Of a DNA stretch of 64,000 bases, positions 6,640-14,167 are shown piece by piece. Below the pieces are notes generated by a model that saw only the letters and a program-made list of their open reading frames with translations, did not search any database and was not told the origin of the DNA. This DNA comes from Gallionella sp. (GTDB lineage Bacteria > Pseudomonadota > Gammaproteobacteria > Burkholderiales > Gallionellaceae). The translations under genes were made by a program, and so were the position numbers. The stretch lies in assembly GCA_030652475.1 (NCBI GenBank), contig JAUSAO010000105.1, positions 1 to 64,000 on the forward strand, in the 5' to 3' direction. The first letter of the stretch is position 1; each line of letters opens with the position of its first letter.

Positions 6640-7395
6640 TTATCTAGTCACGCTTTCAAGCCTCTTGGCATCACGGTCACTTGTTACTCCAGCGCAGTAA
6701 TCACGAATTACCTTTAGCTTTGCTTGCCCAATACCTTTAACCGTCAATAGGGCTTCGTCTGTAGCACCTGCAATGATGTTTGGGGTATCTAAGCTCAGAC
6801 TAGATAAATCCTCTATTGTTGCTTCGTTGATTTTTGGAATGGTGTCTATAAATCTAGGGAAAAACTTAGCGATAACCTTGTTGATTCCGCCATGCTTTCT
6901 AATGAATGGCCGCCAATCGTCGCCCTTAGCTTTTTCGCGCAGCTTATTAATTCGGCTATCAATTGAATCATTCAATTCGACTATTTCCCGCACAGCGATT
7001 AAAAAAGGTAAATAATCCCCCGCCCGTATCTGTCCTATTTCCGAAGCCATTGTGCTTTCTTGCACTTCATTGAGGTCAAGACCTAATTCATTCCACGTCT
7101 TGGTTTTTATAATCCAAATACCCTCCCACATCTCATTTGCGATTTTAGGCGGTTCTGAATTTATATCTGAATGAATTTCACCATGCCGCAACAATACACG
7201 CAACGGTGTTCGGAGTTGCATAGTTGCAACAAATTCAAGCCCGTCGCAGATGTCTTGTTCATTCTTCCAAGTATCAATTTTATTGTTTTGGCTTTCCTCC
7301 ATTGTTGCAAAGACTTTCTTTTTTTGCGGCAGTCGCGATGGCGCTGGTTTTGTGTTTCCCAAAATTGAGTTAAGTAACTTCTGCAATATTCCCAT
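6640..7395 (-). CDS. Unknown protein with C-terminal helix-hairpin-helix motif
   Basis: A 251-aa protein. I place the start at 7395 (MGILQKLLNS), where GGAG sits about 6 bases before the ATG; a longer frame from 7449 lacks a ribosome site. The C-terminus (SLDTPNIIAGATDEALLTVKGIG then QAKLKVIRDYC) is a helix-hairpin-helix unit typical of non-specific DNA binding. The middle is helical and charged (EIVELNDSIDSRINKLREK). It is the last gene of the element, closest to attL, 75 bp from its neighbour, and is more AT-rich than the rest, so it may be cargo. No catalytic motif recognised. Confidence 0.65.
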   Translation of the reverse strand: MGILQKLLNSILGNTKPAPSRLPQKKKVFATMEESQNNKIDTWKNEQDICDGLEFVATMQLRTPLRVLLRHGEIHSDINSEPPKIANEMWEGIWIIKTKTWNELGLDLNEVQESTMASEIGQIRAGDYLPFLIAVREIVELNDSIDSRINKLREKAKGDDWRPFIRKHGGINKVIAKFFPRFIDTIPKINEATIEDLSSLSLDTPNIIAGATDEALLTVKGIGQAKLKVIRDYCAGVTSDRDAKRLESVTR

Positions 7396-7470
7396 GATGT
7401 CTCCGAATAAGAAATGCGTGACATACCACAATTGGCTTTGGCACATCATAGACCAAAAGTGGATTGAACG

Positions 7471-7671
7471 TCATCGCGCCACGAAGTCGGGGAATAACTT
7501 TTCAGCATGAATTATCGTTATCGGTTTTACCTGTTGCCCAGCGCGTTCGGCCTGTTCAATCTGCGCCTGTTGCTGGTCGGTAGCTATCTCATCAATAATT
7601 AGCACAAGTTCGTTGTGTGCATTGCTTATGGAGCGCTCAAGTTTTAGAAGCCTGTCTTTAATCGTTGCCAT
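7471..7671 (-). CDS. Small paralogue 3 of the MATIKDR family
   Basis: A 66-aa protein with the N-terminus MATIKDRLLKLERS, a short coiled-coil-like helix, then a strand (ELVLIIDE), a helix (QAQIEQAERAGQ) and a second strand (KPITIIHAEK). It shares this layout with the two genes directly upstream, so the three are tandem duplicates. Its ATGGCAACGATTAA start overlaps the upstream gene's last codons by 14 nt. Function unknown; related short proteins occur in phages and satellites. Confidence 0.65.
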   Translation of the reverse strand: MATIKDRLLKLERSISNAHNELVLIIDEIATDQQQAQIEQAERAGQQVKPITIIHAEKLFPDFVAR

Positions 7672-7873
7672 GTTTTATCCTTGCATCAATAACATTGAAC
7701 ACAATAACCTTTTCGCCCTTCGCTTCAATAGCGGCAATCTGTTGTTTTTTGCGTGCGTACTCTTCGGGGTCATCGCGCCCAATGTCCAAAACAATAAACT
7801 GCACGGGTGCAAGGGGTGTTCGGTCGGCAATGAGTTTTTCTAGAGCCTCAAGCCGTTGGTTAAGCGTTGCCAT
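7658..7873 (-). CDS. Small paralogue 2 of the MATIKDR family
   Basis: A 71-aa protein, MATLNQRLEALEKLI at the N-terminus, then PVQFIVLDIGRDDPEEYARKK and GEKVIVFNVIDARI. The start at 7873 is chosen because it matches its two neighbours, follows an AGGAAGGGGG ribosome site, and overlaps the upstream gene by 14 nt in the same way; a longer frame from 7954 is not supported. The core repeats strand-helix-strand with the E/AKGEKVIVF segment aligned to RTGRQLIVF in the upstream paralogue. Confidence 0.65.
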   Translation of the reverse strand: MATLNQRLEALEKLIADRTPLAPVQFIVLDIGRDDPEEYARKKQQIAAIEAKGEKVIVFNVIDARIKHGND

Positions 7874-8096
7874 ATTCGCCCCCTTCCTGCTCATCCCACG
7901 GCGGCACACCAGCACCCGGCATCCATGCTGTATCACCGGGCATATAGAACACAATCAATTGGCGGCCTGTTCGTTCGGCGTTGGCTATCTGTTCGGATTG
8001 CTCGGAGGTTGGTCGGTCGGTCACACTCAGCACCAACATGGGGGCGTTATTGCTTGCCCGTTCCAATTGCGTGATGCGGTCTTTAATCGTTGCCAT
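7860..8096 (-). CDS. Small paralogue 1 of the MATIKDR family
   Basis: A 78-aa protein with MATIKDRITQLERA, then PMLVLSVTDRPTSEQSEQIANAERTGRQLIVFYMPGD and an acidic tail (PPWDEQEGGEYGNA). The N-terminal 14 residues are almost identical to the paralogue at 7471-7671. The start overlaps the end of the DUF5681-type gene by 14 nt. The family looks like a helix plus a small alpha/beta unit; I cannot name it. Confidence 0.65.
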   Translation of the reverse strand: MATIKDRITQLERASNNAPMLVLSVTDRPTSEQSEQIANAERTGRQLIVFYMPGDTAWMPGAGVPPWDEQEGGEYGNA

Positions 8097-8514
8097 TTTT
8101 CATCCCTTCCAGTGCCGTGATGCGGGCGGTTAGTTCGTCAATCTCTTTAATCCGTGCCAGCGCACCCAAACCAGTCAGCAGCGCAGCACCTTGGCCGGGC
8201 GCAAGAGTTCCAGCGGCCACGGCGCGCACTATCGCCACACCTTGCGCGGTCATACCTTCACCGTCCGGCAGGGATAGCTCTACAGGCTGCTCTATCGCCT
8301 TCATCGGGGGCAGCACACGTTCCAGCAACAGGCGGGCAGCTTGTGCGTCTCCTTCCTTGGCCTTGGTCACCAGTTGCGCGATGATTTCCGGCAGGTGTTC
8401 GGCTATGCTGTTGCGCAGCTTGGTTACTTCACCCACACCCGGCGGCCTTCCGTTTGGGTTGCCACTTTCGCCAGCTTTCCACTTGCCGCGCTTTTTCTTT
8501 TCAATCGTTGCCAT
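8083..8514 (-). CDS. DUF5681-like protein (GNPxGRP motif)
   Basis: A 143-aa protein starting MATIEKKKRGKWKAGESGNPNGRP. The basic N-terminus with GESGNPNGRPPGVG is the mark of DUF5681 proteins, found in phages and mobile elements and sometimes likened to small terminase subunits. The rest is helical, ending ELTARITALEGMKNGND. I chose the ATG at 8514, which follows AGGAAGG and overlaps the VRR-NUC gene by exactly 14 nt; a longer frame begins at 8607. No large terminase is present, so a packaging role would need a helper phage. Confidence 0.7.
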   Translation of the reverse strand: MATIEKKKRGKWKAGESGNPNGRPPGVGEVTKLRNSIAEHLPEIIAQLVTKAKEGDAQAARLLLERVLPPMKAIEQPVELSLPDGEGMTAQGVAIVRAVAAGTLAPGQGAALLTGLGALARIKEIDELTARITALEGMKNGND

Positions 8515-8884
8515 ATTGTTTCCTTCCTGCTTTATCAAGTTCACAAAAAACGTCCCGGCAATCCCGCGCCATGAATGCCACACCACCAGCGCAGCGGATG
8601 CGTTCAAGGAAAATGGTTTGCTCTGGCCTTAACTTCCCCTTTGCGGCTTTCACTTCCACACCAATCAAACGCCCGTCTTTTAATTGTCCCAACACATCAG
8701 GGCAGCCCGGCCACCCGAAGCGCACAAACCTGTTGCCTATCTTGGCGGCTCCACTGTTCATTCTCTCGCACCACGCCACGGCAGGATGCGCAGTTAATGC
8801 CTTCAAAACTTCCCGCAATGCGCCCGCTTCGGGTCGGTCGTTCTTTCGCACCACGGGCAGGGCATCCCCCAGCAGGTCATTCAT
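8501..8884 (-). CDS. VRR-NUC domain nuclease
   Basis: A 127-aa PD-(D/E)xK-superfamily nuclease of the VRR-NUC type. The catalytic residues appear in GWPGCPDVLGQLKDGRLIGVEVKAAKGKLRPEQ (D of CPD, E-x-K of GVEVKA, and the following Q), preceded by a helix with ERMNSGAAKIG. Phages and satellites often carry such a stand-alone nuclease next to the replication gene, as a Holliday-junction or structure-specific nuclease. It lies downstream of the primase-helicase, separated by a possible tiny gene whose end overlaps its ATG by 8 nt. Confidence 0.85.
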   Translation of the reverse strand: MNDLLGDALPVVRKNDRPEAGALREVLKALTAHPAVAWCERMNSGAAKIGNRFVRFGWPGCPDVLGQLKDGRLIGVEVKAAKGKLRPEQTIFLERIRCAGGVAFMARDCRDVFCELDKAGRKQYGND

Positions 8885-9059
8885 GGTTCAGCACCAGTGA
8901 AAGGCAATAGATACGGGCTTCCCCCGCTTCCCGCTTCGCCCGTTCTGTAGTATTTCGGTTCAAACGGGAAATGCCGATACCCGCTTCCCGCTTCCCCTTT
9001 CCCCCTATAGGGAAGGGGGCGGAACGGGGGAACGAAACGGGGGGGTTTATTTGTCCCAT
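8877..9059 (-). CDS. Possible 60-aa gene between primase and VRR-NUC
   Basis: The frame from the ATG at 9059 (MGQINPPVSF) overlaps the primase stop by 13 nt (ATGGGACAAATAA) and its own stop overlaps the VRR-NUC start by 8 nt, matching the overlapping style of its neighbours. The product is short, basic and of low complexity, with KREAG appearing twice because the DNA has repeated CCCGCTTCCCGCTTC. This could also be a non-coding spacer, so I give it modest weight. Confidence 0.35.
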   Translation of the reverse strand: MGQINPPVSFPRSAPFPIGGKGKREAGIGISRLNRNTTERAKREAGEARIYCLSLVLNHE

Positions 9060-11011
9060 AACCAATCCCCTTTCATGGCAAGAAAACCACGCTCTACCAG
9101 TCCCGTGATTGCTACCTTGGCGCGTGATGTTTTGTGCTTGGCATCGGCGGGGATGCGTTCGGCCACGATTGCCACGGCATCAGCGTATTGAATGCACGGC
9201 CTGCCCTGTGGCGCGCCTTCCTTGCCAGTGTGCGGCGATTTGCGCAGTGCTTCGCCCAAGGCTTCGTTTGCAATCTTTTGGTTACTTCGCAGCGTTGGTC
9301 TTTTGGCTTGCTTGATTGCTTCCGCTGAATCATCCGGCACGGCCACGCATGAAGTGATTTCGTCGCCTTCGTCATCAATGCCCACCGGCACAATTTCCAG
9401 TTTGAACGGGTGCGCATCGCCCGTTACATCGTCCTTGCTCTTTGCCACGCTCCACGCCTTGCGGTTGTCGGTCGCAGTGACTTCAATCGCACCATCAAGG
9501 GCGGCATATAGGCTTGAATGCCCGCGTAGTCCCTTCGTGGTGTCCTTGCCCGTGTGATGCACCAGCAGCACCAAACCACCGACAAGCATTTGCAGTTCCT
9601 TAGCGGCGGCAATCAGGTTGCCCATATCAACGGATGAATTTTCATCAGCTCCAGGTGCGGCACGGTTCAAGGTGTCGAGTATCACCAGCCCACCAGCACC
9701 ACCACCGGCAATCACCGCCTTGGCTAGTTCCGGCACGTCATCACTCAGCAGGTCGAACGGTTGCGTAATGAAGCGCATCGCATCGGGCACGGGCTTGTTG
9801 TTGTGTTGGCTCCACGCCTTTACGCGCTTACCCATTCCGGCTTCACCTTCAAGGCAAACGTATGTCACCGGGCATTGAGTGACACGGCGGCCAAACCATT
9901 CATAATCACCACCGGCAACAGCGGCGGCTATATTCAGCATCAGAAAACTTTTCCCGCTACCGCTTGCGCCATACAGTGCGGCCAATCCTTCCAGCGGCAG
10001 CACACCACGCACCATCCAGCGCATCGGCGGGGCGTTGCATAGGTCAGCACCAGATAACAGCTTGTAACGCATCAGCGGGGCTACAGGGCGTTGCAGCAGG
10101 TCAGACAATGCACCCGTGCCATGCTCTTGCGCGTAGTCGTTTGCATCATAGTTGCCGGGCTTGTCGGTGGGCATCGCTATCCACTGGCCAGCAACATCAG
10201 CGGCAATCTTCGCGGCCTTATCTTCCATGCCCCTATCTGGAACGATTACCAAACGAGCGGCGGGATATTTGTCGCGTAATGTTTTCGCCACTGTTGCCGT
10301 GCGCGTGCTTCCAAACGTAACCACGGCAGCGCATCCGGTCGCCTGATTAACTGCCCACGCCTGCCCGATACCTTCCACGATAAAGGCGCGGTCGGTTATC
10401 TCGCCCACGGTGAAAAATCCATCACCAGTTTGCGCACCGGGTAGGAATAACTTTTTACCCTCGCCCGGCGGAATGAATTGAACGGTTTGCAGGTGTTCAC
10501 CGCTCCAGCATGGAACCACCAGATAACCCGTTACGTTGTCCCCGGCGATAGTCAGCGGTTCAGCACTGGCCGGATAAAAGCGTAAACCGTCCGGCTTCCC
10601 CTGTTTGCGATGAATGTATGCCTCGGCAGGTGTCGCAGGTATGCATCTATCCCATACAGCAACAGCGTTTTCGGCCTGTTTAACGGGCTTTGACGGGCTT
10701 GGTGCAGGCTTGGTAATAGGAAGGTTAGGACGGCTGTCATTTGTGCGTATTTCATCACTCCAACCTTGCGCCCGTGCCATGCCAAACAGTGTTGCCGGGG
10801 TCACACCTCCCGATTCTTTGAACGATTTCCAAACCGTGCGGCATTCGCTCTCATTCTGGTAATTACCAGCGGATGCGCTCCAGTTGTGGAAGTCCTCAAA
10901 CTCTAATCCTGCAGACTTCGCGGCCATGCCAGCACGCACCCACTCATCACGGGCGCACCCTGCATCAAGATGGTGAAGCGCATCGGCGGCGCGTTCGGTT
11001 TCGTTCATCAT
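9047..11011 (-). CDS. Bifunctional primase-helicase (PriCT-2, Toprim, RepA-like ATPase)
   Basis: A 654-aa replication protein. Domains in order: PriCT-2-like helical region (about 1-75, ALHHLDAGCARDEWVRAG...VWKSFKESGGVT); Toprim region (about 190-295, FIVEGIGQAWAVNQATGC and VIVPDRGMEDKA); RepA/KaiC-type ATPase (about 320-530, Walker A ALYGASGSGKSFLMLNIA, Walker B GGLVILDTLNRAAPG, HHTGKDTTKGLRGHSSLYAALD); and a C-terminal winged-helix-like end. It should prime and unwind the element's own replication. The start at 11011 (ATGATGAAC) overlaps the preceding 34-aa frame in ATGA and has GGGAG upstream; a longer frame from 11035 is unlikely. Confidence 0.9.
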   Translation of the reverse strand: MMNETERAADALHHLDAGCARDEWVRAGMAAKSAGLEFEDFHNWSASAGNYQNESECRTVWKSFKESGGVTPATLFGMARAQGWSDEIRTNDSRPNLPITKPAPSPSKPVKQAENAVAVWDRCIPATPAEAYIHRKQGKPDGLRFYPASAEPLTIAGDNVTGYLVVPCWSGEHLQTVQFIPPGEGKKLFLPGAQTGDGFFTVGEITDRAFIVEGIGQAWAVNQATGCAAVVTFGSTRTATVAKTLRDKYPAARLVIVPDRGMEDKAAKIAADVAGQWIAMPTDKPGNYDANDYAQEHGTGALSDLLQRPVAPLMRYKLLSGADLCNAPPMRWMVRGVLPLEGLAALYGASGSGKSFLMLNIAAAVAGGDYEWFGRRVTQCPVTYVCLEGEAGMGKRVKAWSQHNNKPVPDAMRFITQPFDLLSDDVPELAKAVIAGGGAGGLVILDTLNRAAPGADENSSVDMGNLIAAAKELQMLVGGLVLLVHHTGKDTTKGLRGHSSLYAALDGAIEVTATDNRKAWSVAKSKDDVTGDAHPFKLEIVPVGIDDEGDEITSCVAVPDDSAEAIKQAKRPTLRSNQKIANEALGEALRKSPHTGKEGAPQGRPCIQYADAVAIVAERIPADAKHKTSRAKVAITGLVERGFLAMKGDWLWDK

Positions 11012-11112
11012 GCGCACTCCCACAACAGCAGGCACAGCAGCGCGGCCAGTAATGCGCAGTCAGGATGCACCACGGCCATGATGCGGCTTATCACGATATA
11101 GGCGCGATTCAT
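11008..11112 (-). CDS. Possible 34-aa membrane peptide coupled to primase
   Basis: A 34-codon frame (MNRAYIVISRIMAV..., ending LLAALLCLLLWECA) bridges the two genes on either side: its ATG overlaps the upstream stop in ATGA and its TGA overlaps the primase ATG in ATGA. The C-terminal half is strongly hydrophobic. It could encode a peptide, or serve only as a translational coupler that carries ribosomes to the primase start. Confidence 0.45.
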   Translation of the reverse strand: MNRAYIVISRIMAVVHPDCALLAALLCLLLWECA

Positions 11113-11513
11113 GCAGCACCCCGCTTGCTTAACCACGAATTAACCTTGCGGCGGTCGGGTGCGTTGAATGAATAAATGCCGGGGCGCGTAACCACTCCAT
11201 CACGGTCTAGCATTGGCACTTTTTCGCATGGCGTTTCTAATCCACGGCGGCGCAATTCTGCGACAAGTTCGGGCGTGTTGGATGCGCCTGTAATCTGTTG
11301 CAGGTCATTCTTAAATCGCGCCCTTTGCATCAGAGCATGAATGCAGCGAAGGTGTCGCGGGTTATCTGTGCCAGCGAATTTAGGCGCAACTTTGGCGGCA
11401 TCTTTCGGGCTTGATTTATCTACGCTCAATTCTGAAAATAGTTCGCCGGGTGTAGTAGAATTGCGCTTGTCGGGGGCGCGTTCGGATGCTGTTTGGTTCG
11501 GGCGCGTTTTCAT
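11109..11513 (-). CDS. Small protein with winged-helix-like C-terminus, unknown
   Basis: A 134-aa protein. The first half is polar and probably disordered (TRPNQTASERAPDKRNSTTPGE). The second half (HLRCIHALMQRARFKNDLQQITGASNTPELVAELRRRGLETPCEKVPMLDRDGVVTRPGIYSF) looks like a winged-helix domain with a hairpin, as in regulators that sit beside primases of phage satellites. It starts directly after the stop of the AlpA-like gene (TAA then ATG) and overlaps the following 34-aa frame by 4 nt. Confidence 0.6.
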   Translation of the reverse strand: MKTRPNQTASERAPDKRNSTTPGELFSELSVDKSSPKDAAKVAPKFAGTDNPRHLRCIHALMQRARFKNDLQQITGASNTPELVAELRRRGLETPCEKVPMLDRDGVVTRPGIYSFNAPDRRKVNSWLSKRGAA

Positions 11514-11750
11514 TTATGCGGCCTCCCCATTCAACAGCGCACGGATTGCAGCAACAGACCACGCAAGGCGGCCAGATATACGCACGGGGCGCAGCGCACC
11601 ATTCTCCAAACACGCCCAAGCCCTCAAGGTTTGCGGTTGCCTGTTCAGGTAGTAAGCGGCGGCATCAGTTGGAACCGTGGGGCGGGTTACTTGTTCCAGC
11701 GGCGGGAATATCGGCAGGTTATGCGCGGCGGATGATTGAACGGTTTGCAT
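11514..11750 (-). CDS. AlpA/MerR-like excisionase or regulator
   Basis: A 78-aa protein with a MerR-type helix-turn-helix: VPTDAAAYYLNRQPQTLRAWACLENGALRPVRISGRLAW then AIRALL, where a tyrosine-rich helix is followed by QTLRAWA and a basic wing. Such AlpA-like proteins act as excisionase or as transcription activators in P4-type elements. It is the first gene of the replication operon and lies just downstream of the GCAAC-rich direct repeats at 11816-11895. Confidence 0.75.
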   Translation of the reverse strand: MQTVQSSAAHNLPIFPPLEQVTRPTVPTDAAAYYLNRQPQTLRAWACLENGALRPVRISGRLAWSVAAIRALLNGEAA

Positions 11751-11815
11751 TTGGAACCACCTTTAGCCTTTCGGCGTTGTTGAAGATGGTTCGCATTTCA
11801 TACAGTGCAACTATT

Positions 11816-11895
11816 GCGCAACGGCAACGCAACGGCGCACCCCATACAGGGCTTTGGGTTTAGGGGCGATAGCGCAACAGCGCAACGCAACAGCG
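11816..11895. repeat. GCAAC-type direct repeats upstream of the replication operon
   Basis: Two clusters, 11816-11838 and 11872-11895, contain repeated CGCAACGGC and CGCAACAGC units in the same direction. They lie in the 160-bp gene-free stretch between the HTH gene and the AlpA-like gene, a place suited to a replication origin with iterons or to an operator. Confidence 0.5.
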
Positions 11896-11911
11896 ATTTA
11901 ATTTCATCCTT

Positions 11912-12529
11912 TCATTTTATGAGTTGGCCGTATGCGTTTTTCACGCCTGAATAAGCGCGAGTTGCGCTGAATTTTACTTTTGCAGTCTTTATCAAAGCAG
12001 CGATGCGTTGACGTGTAACCCCGTGCTTTGTCGCTAGGCTTGTTTGCGTTACCCCGGGCATGATGCTTTCTTCCCATAACGTCCGCAACCTTGCATCGTC
12101 CCAAGTCTTTTCATTTGTTCCGGCCTTGGGCGTTGTTACTGGCAAGGCTTTCACCTTCGCGGCGGGTGCGGCTTGAGAATAAAGCTGTTCGCGTGTAACT
12201 GTTTGGGGTTCATCCAATACCCAATAATGGTCTTTCCGCGGGTGCGCGTCCGGGCAGTCGGTCGGGTCAATTGCCAGATACATTTTCAATTGCGAATCTG
12301 GGAAACAAAGCAGGTCGTTTGCCAGTTCAGGCATTATCGGGACAAGGCAGGCGGCACAGCCTCGGGGTGATGATTGCTTTGGGGCTACTGCCCAAGGGAA
12401 GGCGTGTAGCATGGCTGTATGGCGGCGGGCGGCTGCAAACAAAACCAGTTCACCATCGGCGGCTTGTTGCAATAATGATTCCGGCTTGCCCTCAATTATC
12501 AGGCTAAATTCTTTTCCATCTTGTTTCAT
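11912..12529 (-). CDS. Unknown protein with C-terminal helix-turn-helix
   Basis: A 205-aa protein. The C-terminus (TWDDARLRTLWEESIMPGVTQTSLATKHGVTRQRIAALIKTA) is a helix-turn-helix with the TQTSLATKHGVTRQRI core, so it should bind DNA. The N-terminal 100 residues (KEFSLIIEGKPESLLQQAADGELVLFAAARRH) have no named domain. Two cysteines (RGCAACLVP) are present. It lies between the integrase and the replication operon and may be the element's regulator. Confidence 0.6.
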   Translation of the reverse strand: MKQDGKEFSLIIEGKPESLLQQAADGELVLFAAARRHTAMLHAFPWAVAPKQSSPRGCAACLVPIMPELANDLLCFPDSQLKMYLAIDPTDCPDAHPRKDHYWVLDEPQTVTREQLYSQAAPAAKVKALPVTTPKAGTNEKTWDDARLRTLWEESIMPGVTQTSLATKHGVTRQRIAALIKTAKVKFSATRAYSGVKNAYGQLIK

Positions 12530-12638
12530 GCTGCATCCTTTCGCAATGCTCTTTCAATTGGGAGCCACACCACGCCGGTGAAAGTGTCCGGCTATTCCCC
12601 CTTGGCAATTACTCGCAGGGTAGGTGCGGCAAACTCGA

Positions 12639-13994
12639 TTACTTTACAGCACGCAATCCTTTTTCTACTGGCACAAACTCGATTCCGGCTTGCTCTAATA
12701 TCCACGCTTCAATTTTGACGTGCCACAAGTGCAGCAAGTCGAGTTCCCGCTGTATGTAATGCTTTTCGGCTATCGCGCTCGGCTTGTGTCCCATAATCTG
12801 CGCAACAATTCCGGCAGGGACTTCCACCCACTCAGACAGCGTGCCAAAGGAACGGCGTAGGCCATGCAGGGACAGCGCAGGTAGGGCAGCGGCGGTCAAT
12901 GCCTTGTTGTGGGGATTGCGCGGCTCTTCAAGCCTTCCCGATGCAGCGGCGGGGCTACTAAAAACAAACTCATTCCGGCGCGGCAGGGCAGCTATCAGGT
13001 GTTCCAGATAAGGGGTCAGCGGAATAGTGCGCTCCCCTTCCACCTTGTCGCGGATGGTCAAACTCTTCCACTGAAAATCCACATCAGCCCAGCGCAGCGC
13101 GGCCAGTTCGTTGCGCCTTGCACCGGTCAACAGCAAGCCTTGCAGGTATGCGGAAATAACAGGGTTGCCAATCTTTTGCACGGCTTCAAACCACGGATTG
13201 ATTTGCGCGCGGCGTAGGCTGTCGTTCTTTTTGACTTGCACCGATGGAACCTTGCGCTTAACTTCATCGGACTGGCACGCATCAGCATGAACGGCGGCAC
13301 TGTAGGTTTTATGCTTGGCGCACCACGTCAGGAAGGCACGCAAGGCGCGGAAGGCTTGGGCGGCAGTGGTGGGGGCTTGCTTCGTTTCCGTGTCTAACCA
13401 TGCGGCAATTGCCTTTGCGTCAAGGTCAGCAAGGCGCATAGTCATCAGCGGCACCAGCACACCGGGGCGCGTTGTTTCCGGCTCGTTCGGGCGGCGGCCA
13501 CGGGTGCGCTTTTCTCCACCGGCTTGCACAAAATAGGCATGGTGGGCTTTATGCTTTTCGCCCCATTCCGGCTTGCCGTCTTTCATGGATGCGCTTCGGT
13601 CAGCGATATAGGCTTGCCACGCTTCGGCCACTGTCACCGATTCGCTTACCTGCTTTTGTGCCAGCGCGGCGGCTTTGGCTTCCTTGGCGGCTTCCTGTTC
13701 GGCCTTCACTTGGCGAGGGTCGTTCCCGTTATCAATAACTGTTTGAAGGCGGCGGGCTTCCTTTTGGGCATCGGCAATGCTCCGCACGCCCACGTCACCA
13801 ATAGTCAGGCGCATGGATTGCCCTTTAACCTTGGCTTGGAATATGTAGGACTTCGCACCGGCGGCGGTCGCAATAATGCCCAGCCCCTTCACTTCATCGC
13901 ACCATAGGTAGGTTCGCGTTTTATCCTTCGGGCATTGTAATTCTGCAATGCGCCCGGCTGTCAGCTTCACCTTTACCGCTTTGACTATTGCCAT
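12639..13994 (-). CDS. P4-type tyrosine integrase
   Basis: A 451-aa site-specific recombinase. The N-terminus is the DUF4102 arm-binding type (KLTAGRIAELQCPKDKTRTYLWCDEVKGLG). The catalytic part shows the arginine in LTGARRNELAALRW, the HGLRR box (LSLHGLRRSFG) and MGHKPSAIAEKHYI with the nucleophilic tyrosine. It reads away from attR, with its start 173 bp from it, the standard arrangement for tRNA-targeting elements. Paired ATGTCACC boxes lie upstream (14017-14035) where they could also regulate it. Confidence 0.95.
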   Translation of the reverse strand: MAIVKAVKVKLTAGRIAELQCPKDKTRTYLWCDEVKGLGIIATAAGAKSYIFQAKVKGQSMRLTIGDVGVRSIADAQKEARRLQTVIDNGNDPRQVKAEQEAAKEAKAAALAQKQVSESVTVAEAWQAYIADRSASMKDGKPEWGEKHKAHHAYFVQAGGEKRTRGRRPNEPETTRPGVLVPLMTMRLADLDAKAIAAWLDTETKQAPTTAAQAFRALRAFLTWCAKHKTYSAAVHADACQSDEVKRKVPSVQVKKNDSLRRAQINPWFEAVQKIGNPVISAYLQGLLLTGARRNELAALRWADVDFQWKSLTIRDKVEGERTIPLTPYLEHLIAALPRRNEFVFSSPAAASGRLEEPRNPHNKALTAAALPALSLHGLRRSFGTLSEWVEVPAGIVAQIMGHKPSAIAEKHYIQRELDLLHLWHVKIEAWILEQAGIEFVPVEKGLRAVK

Positions 13995-14016
13995 GATTTC
14001 CCCTTCGCCCGTTTAC

Positions 14017-14035
14017 ATGTCACCACCATGTCACC
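14017..14035 (+). promoter_or_regulatory. Paired ATGTCACC boxes near attR
   Basis: ATGTCACC at 14017-14024 and 14028-14035, with the same 11-bp period and strand as the pair at 6518-6536 next to attL. They lie between the integrase start and attR, where arm-type integrase sites are expected. Confidence 0.55.
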
Positions 14036-14167
14036 ACGAATTGAGTATATAGCGGAATAGTTATCAACACAACAAACAAGGGATAAATGCTTAACTTGTT
14101 GATTTTCAGCAAAACAGGCGGGGTTATGGAATGGCAATCAACGGTGAAAAATGCCATCAATGACAGA

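Noticed and set aside
8885..9046. CRISPR-like repeats in the CCCGCTTC-rich spacer
   Set aside because: Units are short, irregular and without unique spacers.
1..14000. Assembly join between two organisms because the left part is more AT-rich
   Set aside because: The change in base use is explained by the IS, the accessory patch and the integrative element; the att repeats and tRNA give a normal explanation.
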